Shown in pieces: positions 32,090-40,692 of a DNA stretch of 64,000 nt. The DNA is from JAAYAO01 sp051133435. Lineage in GTDB: Bacteria; Actinomycetota; Actinomycetes; Propionibacteriales; Propionibacteriaceae. The DNA lies in contig NZ_JBPGNY010000001.1 of NCBI RefSeq assembly GCF_051133435.1, forward strand, positions 496,001 through 560,000, given 5' to 3'. The notes under the pieces were generated by a model. That model was not told where the DNA came from. It searched no databases and saw nothing but the letters and a program-made list of their open reading frames with translations. A program made the position numbers and the translations under genes. Each line of letters starts with the position of its first letter. The first letter of the stretch is position 1.

Positions 32090-32362
32090 GTGTTTCATCG
32101 CACAGTGACCTTCGGGCATCCCGACGGACTCCACGCGGGCCCCGCCTGGGAGCTGGTCGACGCCGTGGCGCAGGCGAATCTGCCCGTCCGGATCGGACGA
32201 CCCGGTGAGGTGCCGGTGCCGGCCTGGGACATTCTCGAGGTGATGCGGCTGGGGGTGCGGTACGGCGATCGGGTGGTGATCTCGGCCGAGGGCACCGATG
32301 CCGAACGGGTGCTGGACGAGTTGGTGGTGCTGCTGGCCGACAACCGGCCCCCGAGCGCTTAG
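32090..32362 (+). CDS. HPr-like phosphocarrier domain protein with changed key residues
   Basis: 90-residue single HPr domain. The phosphorylatable histidine is kept as H15 in HPDGLHAGPAWEL. The conserved Arg two residues later (R17 of HPr) is Gly here. The regulatory serine (S46 in Bacillus HPr) aligns with D47 in PAWDILEVM. These changes make a normal role in sugar PTS transport doubtful and suggest a regulatory or nitrogen-PTS-like variant. No EI or EII gene is nearby. The stop codon overlaps the stop of the convergent TadE-like gene. Confidence 0.75.
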   Translation: MFHRTVTFGHPDGLHAGPAWELVDAVAQANLPVRIGRPGEVPVPAWDILEVMRLGVRYGDRVVISAEGTDAERVLDELVVLLADNRPPSA

Positions 32363-32739
32363 GGCCCTACCGGCACCAGCCGGGCCCGTGCCTCACCCCG
32401 CCCGGGCAGGTCGTCCACCCCGATCAGGCTCAGGAACACCGGGCGGTACCCCACAGTGGTGTGCACCGTGACCCACCCAGCACCGACGTCGACCGTCCCA
32501 TCGACCCCGGCGGCCCGCAAGCGCTGTTCGGCCGCAGCTCGGGCGGCCGGTTCCCCGCCCCGGATTCGGGCATCGGTGGCGGCCCGGGCGACATCGGCGG
32601 CCACCGATTCGGCGCGCCGCTCGGCACTCAACCGGCCACCACCGTCAACGACCAAGCCGATCATGACGATCAGGGCGGGTATCAGCAGCACGATGAGCAC
32701 CGACAGGGCGTTGCCCCGCTCATCGCGTTCCCGGGTCAT
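32359..32739 (-). CDS. TadE/TadG-like pilus assembly protein
   Basis: 126 residues with the N-terminal signature RGNALSVLIVLLIPALIVMIGLVVDGGGRL of the Tad/Flp pseudopilin-like proteins: a short basic leader, then one long hydrophobic helix, then Glu/Ala-rich repeats (AERRAESVAADVARAATDARI). No other tad gene is in the window, so it may be a stray member of the family or serve a distant cluster. It is 7 nt downstream of the small membrane gene and probably co-transcribed. Confidence 0.72.
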   Translation of the reverse strand: MTRERDERGNALSVLIVLLIPALIVMIGLVVDGGGRLSAERRAESVAADVARAATDARIRGGEPAARAAAEQRLRAAGVDGTVDVGAGWVTVHTTVGYRPVFLSLIGVDDLPGRGEARARLVPVGP

Positions 32740-32746
32740 CGCGGGT

Positions 32747-33064
32747 TCAGTCCTCGCGGTCGATCATCAGATGCGCGGCACCGGCCGAGACGGCGGTGAC
32801 GCCGAGCACCGCCGGCCAGGCACCGACCTTCTTGGCCAGTGGGTGCGACAGGCCGAACCCGGCCAGGTACAGCAGGGCCAGAATGCCGGCCTTGACGATG
32901 CCGCCCTTCTCCATCCAGGTGCGCCACGACCAGACACCGGCCGCGCCGAGCAGCACCCCGCCCAGGGGACGAACCCCGGTCTCGCGGGCGGCCAGGTAGC
33001 CACCGATCATGCCGGCCGCCACCAGGGGCGCCGTCTGTACTTCCACCGCATCCTTGACCTTCAT
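32747..33064 (-). CDS. Small membrane protein, unknown function
   Basis: 105 residues with three or four hydrophobic segments (for example TAPLVAAGMIGGYLAA, LGGVLLGAAGVW, AGILALLYLAGFGLSHPLA and VLGVTAVSAGAAHLMI). Not recognised as a known family. ATG at 33064 lies 7 nt after a TAGGGT box. It probably forms an operon with the TadE-like gene. Confidence 0.7.
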   Translation of the reverse strand: MKVKDAVEVQTAPLVAAGMIGGYLAARETGVRPLGGVLLGAAGVWSWRTWMEKGGIVKAGILALLYLAGFGLSHPLAKKVGAWPAVLGVTAVSAGAAHLMIDRED

Positions 33065-33071
33065 GGTCGTC

Positions 33072-33077
33072 ACCCTA
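33072..33077 (-). promoter_or_regulatory. Candidate -10 box of the small membrane gene
   Basis: TAGGGT on the minus strand, 7 nt before the ATG. Confidence 0.45.
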
Positions 33078-33177
33078 GGCGAGGCCGGGGTGCGCCACCA
33101 AGGGTTCGGGTGACTGGTCGCTACCTGCCAATATGCATTCGATAGGGTCAACGCGTCGCCGCAAGGAGGAATGACCA

Positions 33178-34719
33178 GTGCGTATTGGGGTTCCCGCCGA
33201 GGGCCGCGCCACCGAAACCCGGGTCGCAGCCACTCCGGCCACCGTTACCCAACTGACCAAGCTCGGGTATCAGTTGCTGATCGAATCGGGGGCCGGTGAG
33301 CGCGCCGACTTTCCCGACCATGCTTATGCCGAGGCCGGCGCCCGTGTGGTGAGCAACGAGGAGGTCTGGGACGCCGAGATCATCCTCAAGACCGACGGCC
33401 CCACCCCCGAGGAGGTCGGACGGCTCCGCCCCGGCGCGACGATCGCGGCCACCATGTCCCCCGCCGAGCACCCCGAGGTACTGGATCAACTCGCCGACCA
33501 AGGGGTCACCGCTTTAGCCCTGGACGCGGTGCCGCGGATCTCGCGGGCGCAGAGCCTGGACGTTCTGAGTTCGATGGCCAATATCGCCGGATACCGGGCG
33601 GTGATCGAAGCCGCCGCGGCCTACGGCCGGATGTTCGGTGGCCAGGTCACCGCCGCCGGGAAGATGCCCCCGGCCACGGTCTTCGTGGTCGGCGCGGGAG
33701 TTGCCGGGCTGGCGGCGATCGGCGCGGCCAGCAGTATGGGCGCGGTGGTCAAGGCCTACGACGTGCGGCCCGAGGTGGCCGAACAGATCGAATCGATGGG
33801 CGCGGAGTTCGTTGCCGCCGAGGTGCCGCCGGCCGCCGAGGCCGATGAACCCTCCGACGGTTACGCCAAGGAGATGAGCGCCGAACTCGAACGCGCGGTG
33901 CTGGCGATGTATGCCGAGCAGACGCGGGCGGCCGACATCGTGATCACCACCGCCCTGATCCGTGGCCGCCCGGCCCCCAAGCTGATCACCGCCGAGATGG
34001 TCGCCGCGATGCGACCCGGCAGCGTGATCGTCGACATGGCCGCGGCGATGGGCGGCAACTGCGAACTCACCGTGCCCGGCGAGAAGATCGTCACCGACAA
34101 CGGGGTGACCATCATCGGTTACACCGACCTGGCCGCCCGGCTCCCGGCGCAGGCTTCACAGCTGTACGGCACCAACCTGGTGAACCTGATGAAGCTGCTC
34201 ACCCCCGAGAAGGACGGCACCGTGGTGCTCGACCTCGCCGACGAGGTGCAGCGCGGCATCACCGTCACCCACGAGGGCAGTGTGCTGTGGCCACCACCAC
34301 CGGTGGCGGTTTCGGCCGCGCCGGCGGTGCCGCAGGCCGCAGAGGTGGCGCCCGCGACGCCCGAGCCGAAGGCGTCCGGCTGGGCGAAGGTGATCACCGG
34401 GGTGATCGGGCTGATCCTGTTCGGGCTGATCGCGGCCTTCTCACCGCCGGGGTTGTTGACCACGATCACGATCTTCATCCTGGCGATCTTCGTCGGGTAT
34501 TACGTGATCTCGAATGTCACCCATGCCCTGCACACGCCGTTGATGGCCGAGACGAATGCGATCTCGGGCATCATCCTGGTCGGTGCCCTGCTGCAGATCG
34601 GCAGCGACAACCTGGTGGTGACCATCCTGTCGTACCTGGCGGTGACGGTGGCCAGTATCAACATCTTCGGTGGCTTCCTGGTTTCCCAGCGAATGCTCAA
34701 CATGTTCCGGAAGGACTGA
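33178..34719 (+). CDS. pntA: Proton-translocating NAD(P) transhydrogenase subunit alpha
   Basis: 513 residues, the fused alpha-1/alpha-2 form as in E. coli. The NAD-binding domain I is about 1-380 (RIGVPAEGRATETRVAATPATV at the start, RISRAQSLDVLSSMANIAGYRA, Rossmann VVGAGVAGLAAIGAASSMG, VITTALIRGRPAPKLITAEMV). After a Pro/Ala linker (about 378-398), four membrane helices lie at about 405-505. It couples hydride transfer between NADH and NADP+ to proton flow and so supplies NADPH. GTG start with AAGGAGGA seven nt upstream. Confidence 0.96.
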   Translation: MRIGVPAEGRATETRVAATPATVTQLTKLGYQLLIESGAGERADFPDHAYAEAGARVVSNEEVWDAEIILKTDGPTPEEVGRLRPGATIAATMSPAEHPEVLDQLADQGVTALALDAVPRISRAQSLDVLSSMANIAGYRAVIEAAAAYGRMFGGQVTAAGKMPPATVFVVGAGVAGLAAIGAASSMGAVVKAYDVRPEVAEQIESMGAEFVAAEVPPAAEADEPSDGYAKEMSAELERAVLAMYAEQTRAADIVITTALIRGRPAPKLITAEMVAAMRPGSVIVDMAAAMGGNCELTVPGEKIVTDNGVTIIGYTDLAARLPAQASQLYGTNLVNLMKLLTPEKDGTVVLDLADEVQRGITVTHEGSVLWPPPPVAVSAAPAVPQAAEVAPATPEPKASGWAKVITGVIGLILFGLIAAFSPPGLLTTITIFILAIFVGYYVISNVTHALHTPLMAETNAISGIILVGALLQIGSDNLVVTILSYLAVTVASINIFGGFLVSQRMLNMFRKD

Positions 34720-34728
34720 GCGATCACC

Positions 34729-36123
34729 ATGGCACTGTCTTTGGTCGATGGCGCGTTCATCATCGCCGCCGTCTGTTTCATCTTCGCTCTGGCCGGCCTG
34801 TCACGACAGGAGTCGGCCAAGATGGGCAACCTGATCGGCATGACGGGCATGCTGATCGCCCTGATCGCCACGATCACCCTGGCCACCCAGACCGCAGCCC
34901 GCGGCGCGCTGACCACGCTGATCCTGATTCTGAGCGCGATGCTGATCGGTGCGGTGATCGGCATCTGGCGGGCCCGCCGGGTCGAGATGACCGGGATGCC
35001 GGAGTTGATCGCGATCCTGCACTCCTTCGTCGGCCTGGCTGCGGTGCTGGTCGGCTACAACTCCCACCTGGCTCCCGAACTGGGCGGGGCGCTCACCGGC
35101 AAGGTGCACCTGATCGAGGTCTTCCTCGGGGTGTTCATCGGCGCGGTGACCTTCACCGGTTCGGTGGTGGCCTGGCTGAAACTCTCGGCGCGGATGAAGT
35201 CGGCGCCGCTGACCCTGCCCGGACGCAACCTGCTCAACCTCGGCGCGATCATCGTGTCGATCGGTCTGGGGGTCTGGTACGTCCTGGACGAGTCGCTGAT
35301 CGCGCTGATCCTGATGACGGTGATCGCGCTGGCGCTGGGCTTCCACCTGGTGGCCGCGATCGGCGGCGGCGATATGCCGGTGGTCGTGTCGATGCTGAAC
35401 TCGTATTCCGGCTGGGCCGCGGCCGCGGCCGGTTTCATGCTCAGCAACAACCTGCTGATCATCACCGGTGCCCTGGTCGGTTCCTCGGGTGCGATCCTCA
35501 GCTACATCATGTGCAAGGCGATGAACCGCTCGTTCATCTCGGTGATTCTGGGTGGCTTCGGCAGCGACGGTGCGGTCACCGGTGAGGCCCGCGACTACGG
35601 CAGCCACACCGAGATCACCGCCCCCGAGGTGACACAACTGCTGACGAATGCCAAGTCGGTGGTGATCACCCCCGGCTACGGCATGGCGGTGGCCAAGGCC
35701 CAGTACCCGGTGGCCGACCTGACCCAGCGATTGCGCAACCAGGGCGTGGACGTGCGGTTCGCGATCCACCCGGTGGCCGGCCGGTTGCCCGGGCACATGA
35801 ACGTGCTGCTGGCCGAGGCGAAGGTGCCCTACGACATCGTCCTGGAGATGGACGAGATCAACGACGAGCTGGCCGATGTCGATGTGGTGCTGGTGATCGG
35901 CGCCAACGACACCGTGAACCCCGCCGCCCTGGACGAGCCGGGCTCACCGATCGCCGGGATGCCGGTGATCCGGGTGTGGGAGGCCCGCGACGTGATCGTG
36001 TTCAAGCGTTCGATGGCCACCGGTTACGCCGGGGTGCAGAACCCGTTGTTCTTCCGCGAGAACACCAAGATGCTGTTCGGCGATGCCAAGGAGCGGGTGG
36101 ACGACATCATCGCCGCGCTGTAA
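34729..36123 (+). CDS. pntB: Proton-translocating NAD(P) transhydrogenase subunit beta
   Basis: 464 residues. About eight membrane helices (1-265) form domain II, including the VHLIEVFLGVFIGAVTFTGSVVAW and GGGDMPVVVSMLNSYSGWAAAAAGF segments that carry the proton path. Domain III (about 290-464) binds NADP(H) with VVITPGYGMAVAKAQ and VVLVIGANDTVNPAA. It starts 9 nt after pntA and forms the complete enzyme with it. The NADPH produced would serve anabolism and redox defence. Confidence 0.97.
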   Translation: MALSLVDGAFIIAAVCFIFALAGLSRQESAKMGNLIGMTGMLIALIATITLATQTAARGALTTLILILSAMLIGAVIGIWRARRVEMTGMPELIAILHSFVGLAAVLVGYNSHLAPELGGALTGKVHLIEVFLGVFIGAVTFTGSVVAWLKLSARMKSAPLTLPGRNLLNLGAIIVSIGLGVWYVLDESLIALILMTVIALALGFHLVAAIGGGDMPVVVSMLNSYSGWAAAAAGFMLSNNLLIITGALVGSSGAILSYIMCKAMNRSFISVILGGFGSDGAVTGEARDYGSHTEITAPEVTQLLTNAKSVVITPGYGMAVAKAQYPVADLTQRLRNQGVDVRFAIHPVAGRLPGHMNVLLAEAKVPYDIVLEMDEINDELADVDVVLVIGANDTVNPAALDEPGSPIAGMPVIRVWEARDVIVFKRSMATGYAGVQNPLFFRENTKMLFGDAKERVDDIIAAL

Positions 36124-36129
36124 CGGCGG

Positions 36130-36157
36130 GCCGCGGTGGCCGGGGAAATGCCGCGGC
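36130..36157. terminator. Weak hairpin between pntB and map
   Basis: GCCGCGG (36130-36136) and CCGCGGC (36151-36157) can pair over a 14-nt loop in the 34-nt gap between the two convergent operons. Confidence 0.45.
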
Positions 36158-36997
36158 TCAGTCGCTGAGCGGGCCGAAGGGCACGCCGAGACGGTTCAGC
36201 ATCTCCTCGCCACCGTCCTCGGCGGTCATCACCCAGACCCCGTTGCGGGTCACGGTGATCATGTGCTCCCAATGGCAGGCCAACGAGCCGTCGGTGGTCA
36301 CCACGGTCCACTCGTCGTCCAGCACGGTGTTGGCCGGTGAGCCCAGGGTGACCATCGGTTCGATGCACAGCACCATGCCCTCGGTGAGCTTCGGGCCCCG
36401 GTTGGGTCGGCCCCGGTTGGGCACATCGGGTGGCTGGTGCATCGACGAGCCGATGCCGTGGCCGACGTATTCCTCGACGATGCCGTACCCGGTGGGGGTC
36501 AGGGAGGCTTCGATCGCGGCCGAGATCGACCCGATCCGCTCCCCCAGTTTCGCGGCGGCGATCCCGGCCCACAGCGACTCCCGACAGGCATCGCTGAGTG
36601 CCTCACCACCGGCGGGCCAAGAACCCACCGGGACGGTCAGGGCCGAGTCACCGTGCCAGCCGTCGATGATGGCGCCACCGTCGATCGAGAGCAGATCTCC
36701 CTCGGCCAGCACCCGTTCCCCGGGCACCCCGTGCACGATCTCGTCATTGACCGACAGGCACACCACGCCTTGGAAGCCACCCTCGCCGTTGATCTCCCCG
36801 TAGTTCAGGAAGTTCGAGGTGGCGCCATTGGCGGCCAGTACTTCGGCGGCCACCGAGTTCAGTTCGGCGGTGGTGATTCCGGGACGCACCTCGGCGGCGG
36901 TGGCGGCCAACATCTGCGACACCACCAGGCCCGCCCGGCGCATCGTGCGCAGCTGGTCGGGGCTCTTGACCTCGATACCGCGCTTGGAGAAGATCAC
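36158..36997 (-). CDS. map: Type I methionyl aminopeptidase
   Basis: 279 residues. Removes the initiator methionine from new proteins. The metal ligands lie in LSIDGGAIIDGWHGDSA (two Asp), YVGHGIGSSMHQPP (His), IEPM (Glu) and TEDGGEE (Glu); the substrate His is in NDEIVHGVPG. GTG start overlapping the adk stop by 4 nt, so the gene is coupled to adk in the secY-adk-map tail of the spc cluster. Confidence 0.96.
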   Translation of the reverse strand: MIFSKRGIEVKSPDQLRTMRRAGLVVSQMLAATAAEVRPGITTAELNSVAAEVLAANGATSNFLNYGEINGEGGFQGVVCLSVNDEIVHGVPGERVLAEGDLLSIDGGAIIDGWHGDSALTVPVGSWPAGGEALSDACRESLWAGIAAAKLGERIGSISAAIEASLTPTGYGIVEEYVGHGIGSSMHQPPDVPNRGRPNRGPKLTEGMVLCIEPMVTLGSPANTVLDDEWTVVTTDGSLACHWEHMITVTRNGVWVMTAEDGGEEMLNRLGVPFGPLSD

Positions 36998-37566
36998 GCC
37001 CGGTGTTCCACCAGGGCCGCGCGGATCCGCTCGCCCACTTCGTCGATCTCGCCCAGGCCGTCAACCTCGACCAGCAGGCCACGCTCGCGGTAGACCTCGA
37101 GCAGGTCGCGGGTCTCGGCGTCGTAGACCTCGAGGCGGCGCCGGATGGCGTCCTCGTTGTCGTCCTCGCGGCCCTCGATCTTGGCCCGGTTCAGCAGGCG
37201 GGCAACCAACTCGTCGGCGTTCGCAGTCAGCGCGATCACCGCGTCCAACTGCTTGCCGGAGGCCTGCAGCATGCCGTCCAGGGCCTCGACCTGGGCCAGG
37301 GTGCGCGGGTAGCCGTCCAGCAGGAAACCGGCAGCGGTGTCGGCCTCGGTGATCCGGTTGGCGACCAGGTCGTTGGTGATCTCGTCGGAGACGTACTCCC
37401 CGGCGGCCATGATCGCCTTGACCTTCAGGCCCAGTTCGGTTTCGTTCGCCACATTGCTGCGGAAGATGTCACCGGTGGAAATCGCGGGCACACCGTAGTG
37501 CTCGGCGATGCCCTTGGCCTGGGTGCCCTTGCCGGCCCCGGGGGGGCCCATGATCAGCATTCTCAT
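36994..37566 (-). CDS. adk: Adenylate kinase (short-LID form)
   Basis: 190 residues. Interconverts ATP, ADP and AMP. The P-loop is GPPGAGKGT at 7-15 and AMP-binding elements are STGDIFR and GYPRTLAQVEAL. The LID segment between them and the C-terminus is short and lacks the four-Cys zinc site, as in other actinobacterial kinases. Overlaps secY by 4 nt (ATGA) and map by 4 nt. Confidence 0.96.
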   Translation of the reverse strand: MRMLIMGPPGAGKGTQAKGIAEHYGVPAISTGDIFRSNVANETELGLKVKAIMAAGEYVSDEITNDLVANRITEADTAAGFLLDGYPRTLAQVEALDGMLQASGKQLDAVIALTANADELVARLLNRAKIEGREDDNEDAIRRRLEVYDAETRDLLEVYRERGLLVEVDGLGEIDEVGERIRAALVEHRA

Positions 37567-38858
37567 CGGAGGAATCCTTCATAGTTGCGCTGCTGGAGTT
37601 GGCTCTCGATGCGTTTCACCGTATCGAGACCGACACCCACCATGATCAACAGGGAGGTGCCGCCGAAGGGGAAATTCTGGTTGGCGCCGAAGGCCACGAA
37701 GGCGAACTGCGGCAACAGGGCGATCAGGCCCAGGTACAGCGCACCCGGTGCGGTCAGTCGCGACAGCACATAGCTGAGGTAACGCTCGGTGGGTCCGCCG
37801 GCGCGGATGCCGGGGATGAACCCGCCGTACTTCTTCATGTTGTCGGCGACCTCTTCGGGGTTGAAGGTGATCGACACGTAGAAGTAGGTGAAGAAGACGA
37901 TCAGCAGGAAGTAGACCGCCATGTAGATCGGATGTCCGCCGGTGACCATGTAGCGCTGGATCCAGTCCGCCGCAGCCGATTGGGGCTGGAACTGGGCGTA
38001 CATCGCCGGCAGGTACAGGATCGAGGAGGCGAAGATCACCGGGATCACGCCGGCCTGGTTCATCTTCAGCGGAATGTAGGTGGTGGTACCGCCGAGCATC
38101 CGGCCGCCCACCATCTTCTTGGCGTACTGCACCGGGATCCGGCGCTGGCCCTGTTCGATGAAGACCACCGCGAGCATCACCAGCAGGCCGACGCCGACCA
38201 CCAGCAGGAAGGCCACCATGCCGCGGCTTTCGCGGATCGACCAGAGGGCGGACGGGAAGGTCGCCACGATCTGGGTGAAGATCATCACCGACATGCCGTT
38301 GCCGACACCGCGTTCAGTGATCAGCTCACCCATCCACATCACCAGGCCGGCACCGGCGACCATGGTCATGATCATCACGATCTGGGGGAAGAGGTTCTGG
38401 CTGTGGGTGACACCCGGGCAGCCCTGGAAGAGCTGGTCACGGGTGGCCAGGGTGGTGAAGGCCGTCGCCTGCAGGATCGCCAGCACCACGGTCAGGTAGC
38501 GGGTGTACTGGGTGATCTTCTGCTGCCCGGCGCCGCCTTCCTTCTTCAGTGCCTCCAGCCGCGGGATCACCACGGTGAGCAACTGCAGGATGATGCTCGA
38601 GGTGATGTAGGGCATGATGCCGAGCGCGAAGACGGCGAGCTGCAACAGCGCTCCACCCGAGAACAGGTTGATCATCGAGTAGAGGCCGGCCTGCTCGCCG
38701 GCGGTCGCCTGATCGATGCACTGACCGATCCGGCCGACGTTGACGTTCGGCACCGGCACAACAGATCCGAGCCGGAAGATCGCCAGGATGCCCAGCGTGA
38801 AGAAGATCTTCTTGCGAAGGTCCGGCGATCGGAAGGCGTTGGCGAAGGCGGACAGCAA
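37563..38858 (-). CDS. secY: Preprotein translocase subunit SecY
   Basis: 431 residues, ten membrane helices: the channel of the Sec translocon. Landmarks are FANAFRSPDLRKKIFFTLGILAIFRLGSVVPVPNV at the N-terminus, the plug region, the TSSIILQLLTVVIPRLE segment and the conserved loop GIRAGGPTERYLSYVLSRLT. The start is TTG (38858-38856), since no ATG or GTG gives the family N-terminus; GGGAG lies 6 nt upstream. Because a hairpin and 190 nt separate it from rplO, it may also have its own promoter. Confidence 0.96.
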   Translation of the reverse strand: MLSAFANAFRSPDLRKKIFFTLGILAIFRLGSVVPVPNVNVGRIGQCIDQATAGEQAGLYSMINLFSGGALLQLAVFALGIMPYITSSIILQLLTVVIPRLEALKKEGGAGQQKITQYTRYLTVVLAILQATAFTTLATRDQLFQGCPGVTHSQNLFPQIVMIMTMVAGAGLVMWMGELITERGVGNGMSVMIFTQIVATFPSALWSIRESRGMVAFLLVVGVGLLVMLAVVFIEQGQRRIPVQYAKKMVGGRMLGGTTTYIPLKMNQAGVIPVIFASSILYLPAMYAQFQPQSAAADWIQRYMVTGGHPIYMAVYFLLIVFFTYFYVSITFNPEEVADNMKKYGGFIPGIRAGGPTERYLSYVLSRLTAPGALYLGLIALLPQFAFVAFGANQNFPFGGTSLLIMVGVGLDTVKRIESQLQQRNYEGFLR

Positions 38859-38984
38859 CTCCGGCTCCCTCGTGGTGCACGCGCATGGCAGCGCGGTCGC
38901 CGCGGTGGCAACCGTGGCAGCCTACCAAGCCCTACCCCCCTTTCACGAAATCCGCCGGCCAGCGTTCGTCGGGAAAACACGAAA

Positions 38985-39012
38985 GGGCGGAACGACCGAA
39001 GTCGTCCCGCCC
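38985..39012 (-). terminator. Hairpin between rplO and secY
   Basis: GGGCGGAACGAC and GTCGTCCCGCCC pair with one A-C mismatch and a 4-nt CGAA loop, 37 nt after the rplO stop. It suggests partial termination at the end of the ribosomal protein genes. The rest of the 190-nt gap to secY shows nothing else I can support. Confidence 0.6.
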
Positions 39013-39048
39013 TCGCGAGATGTTGTTACTGCAACATGGGCTACCGGA

Positions 39049-39492
39049 TCACAGCTCGGTGACCGAACCCCCGGCAGCCTCGATCTTGGACTTGGCCGAG
39101 GCGGAGAACTTGTGCGCGCTCACCTTCAGCGCCACACCCAGTTCACCATTGCCCAGCACCTTGACCAGTTCGCCGTCGCGCACCGCGCCCTTGGCAACCA
39201 TGTCCTCCACGGTGACCTCGCCACCGTCGGGGAACAGATCGCCGAGCTTGGCAACGTTGATGACCTGGTACTCGGTGCGGAAGGGGTTGTTGAAGCCACG
39301 CAGCTTCGGCACCCGCATGTGCATCGGCATCTGGCCGCCCTCGAAGTTCTCGGGGACGTTCTTGCGTGCGCCGGTGCCCTTGGTGCCCCGGCCGGCGGTC
39401 TTGCCTCCCTTGCCGCCCTCACCGCGACCAACCCGCGTCTTAGCGGTCTTGGCGCCGGGGGCGGGGCGGAGGTGATGAACCTTCAACGGCAT
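39049..39492 (-). CDS. rplO: 50S ribosomal protein L15
   Basis: 147 residues. The N-terminus is basic and glycine-rich (KTAKTRVGRGEGGKGGKTAGRG), as in all L15, and reaches into 23S rRNA; the C-terminal globular half ends with ALKVSAHKFSASAKSKIEAAGG. It begins 2 nt after the rpmD stop. Last ribosomal gene of the cluster. Confidence 0.97.
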   Translation of the reverse strand: MPLKVHHLRPAPGAKTAKTRVGRGEGGKGGKTAGRGTKGTGARKNVPENFEGGQMPMHMRVPKLRGFNNPFRTEYQVINVAKLGDLFPDGGEVTVEDMVAKGAVRDGELVKVLGNGELGVALKVSAHKFSASAKSKIEAAGGSVTEL

Positions 39493-39493
39493 A

Positions 39494-39676
39494 TCAGTTG
39501 ACCTCCTCGACCGTCACCAAGTGGGTGACGGTGTTGATCATGCCACGGATCTCCGGCTTGTCGGCGTGCTCGGCGCTGTCGCCGATGCGCTTCAAACCGA
39601 GCGACCGCAGGGTGGCGCGCTGGTTCTGCTTGCCACCGATCGCGGACTTGACCTGGGTGACCTTCAGGGTGCTCAT
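39494..39676 (-). CDS. rpmD: 50S ribosomal protein L30
   Basis: 60 residues, starting MSTLKVTQVKSAIGGKQNQ and containing the L30 signature TLRSLGLKRIGDS. Its ATG overlaps the rpsE stop by one base (TGATG), showing tight coupling. Normal length for bacterial L30. Confidence 0.96.
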   Translation of the reverse strand: MSTLKVTQVKSAIGGKQNQRATLRSLGLKRIGDSAEHADKPEIRGMINTVTHLVTVEEVN

Positions 39677-40284
39677 CAGGAAGCCACCTCCGCCCGGGCC
39701 TTCAGGATGGCGGCCGGGGTGACGTCCTCGACGGACTTGCCGCGACGCTGGGCGACCTGCTCGGGCTCCTCGAGCATCTGCAGGGCCTCGACGGTGGCGT
39801 GCACCACGTTGATCGCATTGGGCGAACCCAGCGACTTGGCCAGCACGTCGCTGATACCGGCGCATTCCAGCACCGCACGCACCGCGCCACCGGCGATCAC
39901 ACCGGTACCGGGCGAGGCCGGGCGCAGCATGACCACGCCGGCCGCCTTCTCACCCTGCACCGGGTGCGGGATGGTGCCCTGGATGCGGGGCACCCGGAAG
40001 AAGGCCTTCTTGGCTTCCTCGACGCCCTTGGCAATGGCGGCCGGAACTTCCTTGGCCTTGCCGTAGCCGACACCCACGGTGCCGTCGCCGTCGCCGACCA
40101 CCACCAGGGCGGTGAAGCTGAATCGACGGCCACCCTTGACCACCTTGGCGACGCGGTTGATCGCCACCACGCGCTCCAGGTAGATGCTCTTCTCCTGCGC
40201 CTGGCCCCGACGGTCGTCACGGCCACGACGCTGCTGCTCACCACCGCGGCCGCTGCCGCGCTGCTGCTGAGCGTTTGCGTTCAT
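39676..40284 (-). CDS. rpsE: 30S ribosomal protein S5
   Basis: 202 residues. An Arg/Gln/Gly-rich N-terminal tail (about 1-30) precedes the double-stranded-RNA-binding-like domain (KSIYLERVVAINRVAKVVKGGRRFSFTALVVVGDGDGTVGVGYGKAKEVPAAI) and the C-terminal domain (GGAVRAVLECAGISDVLAKSLGS). The ATG at 40284 is set by the conserved N-terminus; upstream in-frame codons overlap rplR. Confidence 0.96.
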   Translation of the reverse strand: MNANAQQQRGSGRGGEQQRRGRDDRRGQAQEKSIYLERVVAINRVAKVVKGGRRFSFTALVVVGDGDGTVGVGYGKAKEVPAAIAKGVEEAKKAFFRVPRIQGTIPHPVQGEKAAGVVMLRPASPGTGVIAGGAVRAVLECAGISDVLAKSLGSPNAINVVHATVEALQMLEEPEQVAQRRGKSVEDVTPAAILKARAEVAS

Positions 40285-40306
40285 CGCTTTCCTTCTCTCG
40301 TCGGGA

Positions 40307-40690
40307 TCAGAATCCGAGGCCGGTCTCGCGCGCAGCGTCAGCCAGCGCGGCGATCCGTCCGTGGTACTTGAAACCGGCCCGGTCGAACACGACGTTCTCG
40401 ATGCCGGCTGCCTTGGCACGCTCGGCGACCAGTTCGCCGACCTTGCGGGCCTTGGCCGTCTTGTCGCCGTCGAGACCACGCACATCGGCTTCCATGCTGG
40501 AGGCCGAGACCAGGGTCTTGCCGGCCTCGTCGTCGATCACCTGCACGAACAGGTGCTTGGCCGAGCGGGACACGACCAACCGGGGACGCTCGGCGCCACC
40601 GATGATCTTCTTGCGACCCCGCAGCTGACGGCGGTGCCGCGCAGCGGTCTTCGGGGCCAGGGACTTGCGGTCTGCCAGGGAGATACCCAT
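40307..40690 (-). CDS. rplR: 50S ribosomal protein L18
   Basis: 127 residues. Binds 5S rRNA with L5 and L25. Family segments are RPRLVVSRSAKHLFVQVIDDEAGKTLVSAS and FDRAGFKYHGRIAALADAARE. The ATG at 40690 has CAGG 9 nt upstream; a GTG two codons earlier overlaps the rplF stop and cannot be excluded. Confidence 0.95.
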   Translation of the reverse strand: MGISLADRKSLAPKTAARHRRQLRGRKKIIGGAERPRLVVSRSAKHLFVQVIDDEAGKTLVSASSMEADVRGLDGDKTAKARKVGELVAERAKAAGIENVVFDRAGFKYHGRIAALADAARETGLGF

Positions 40691-40692
40691 GG

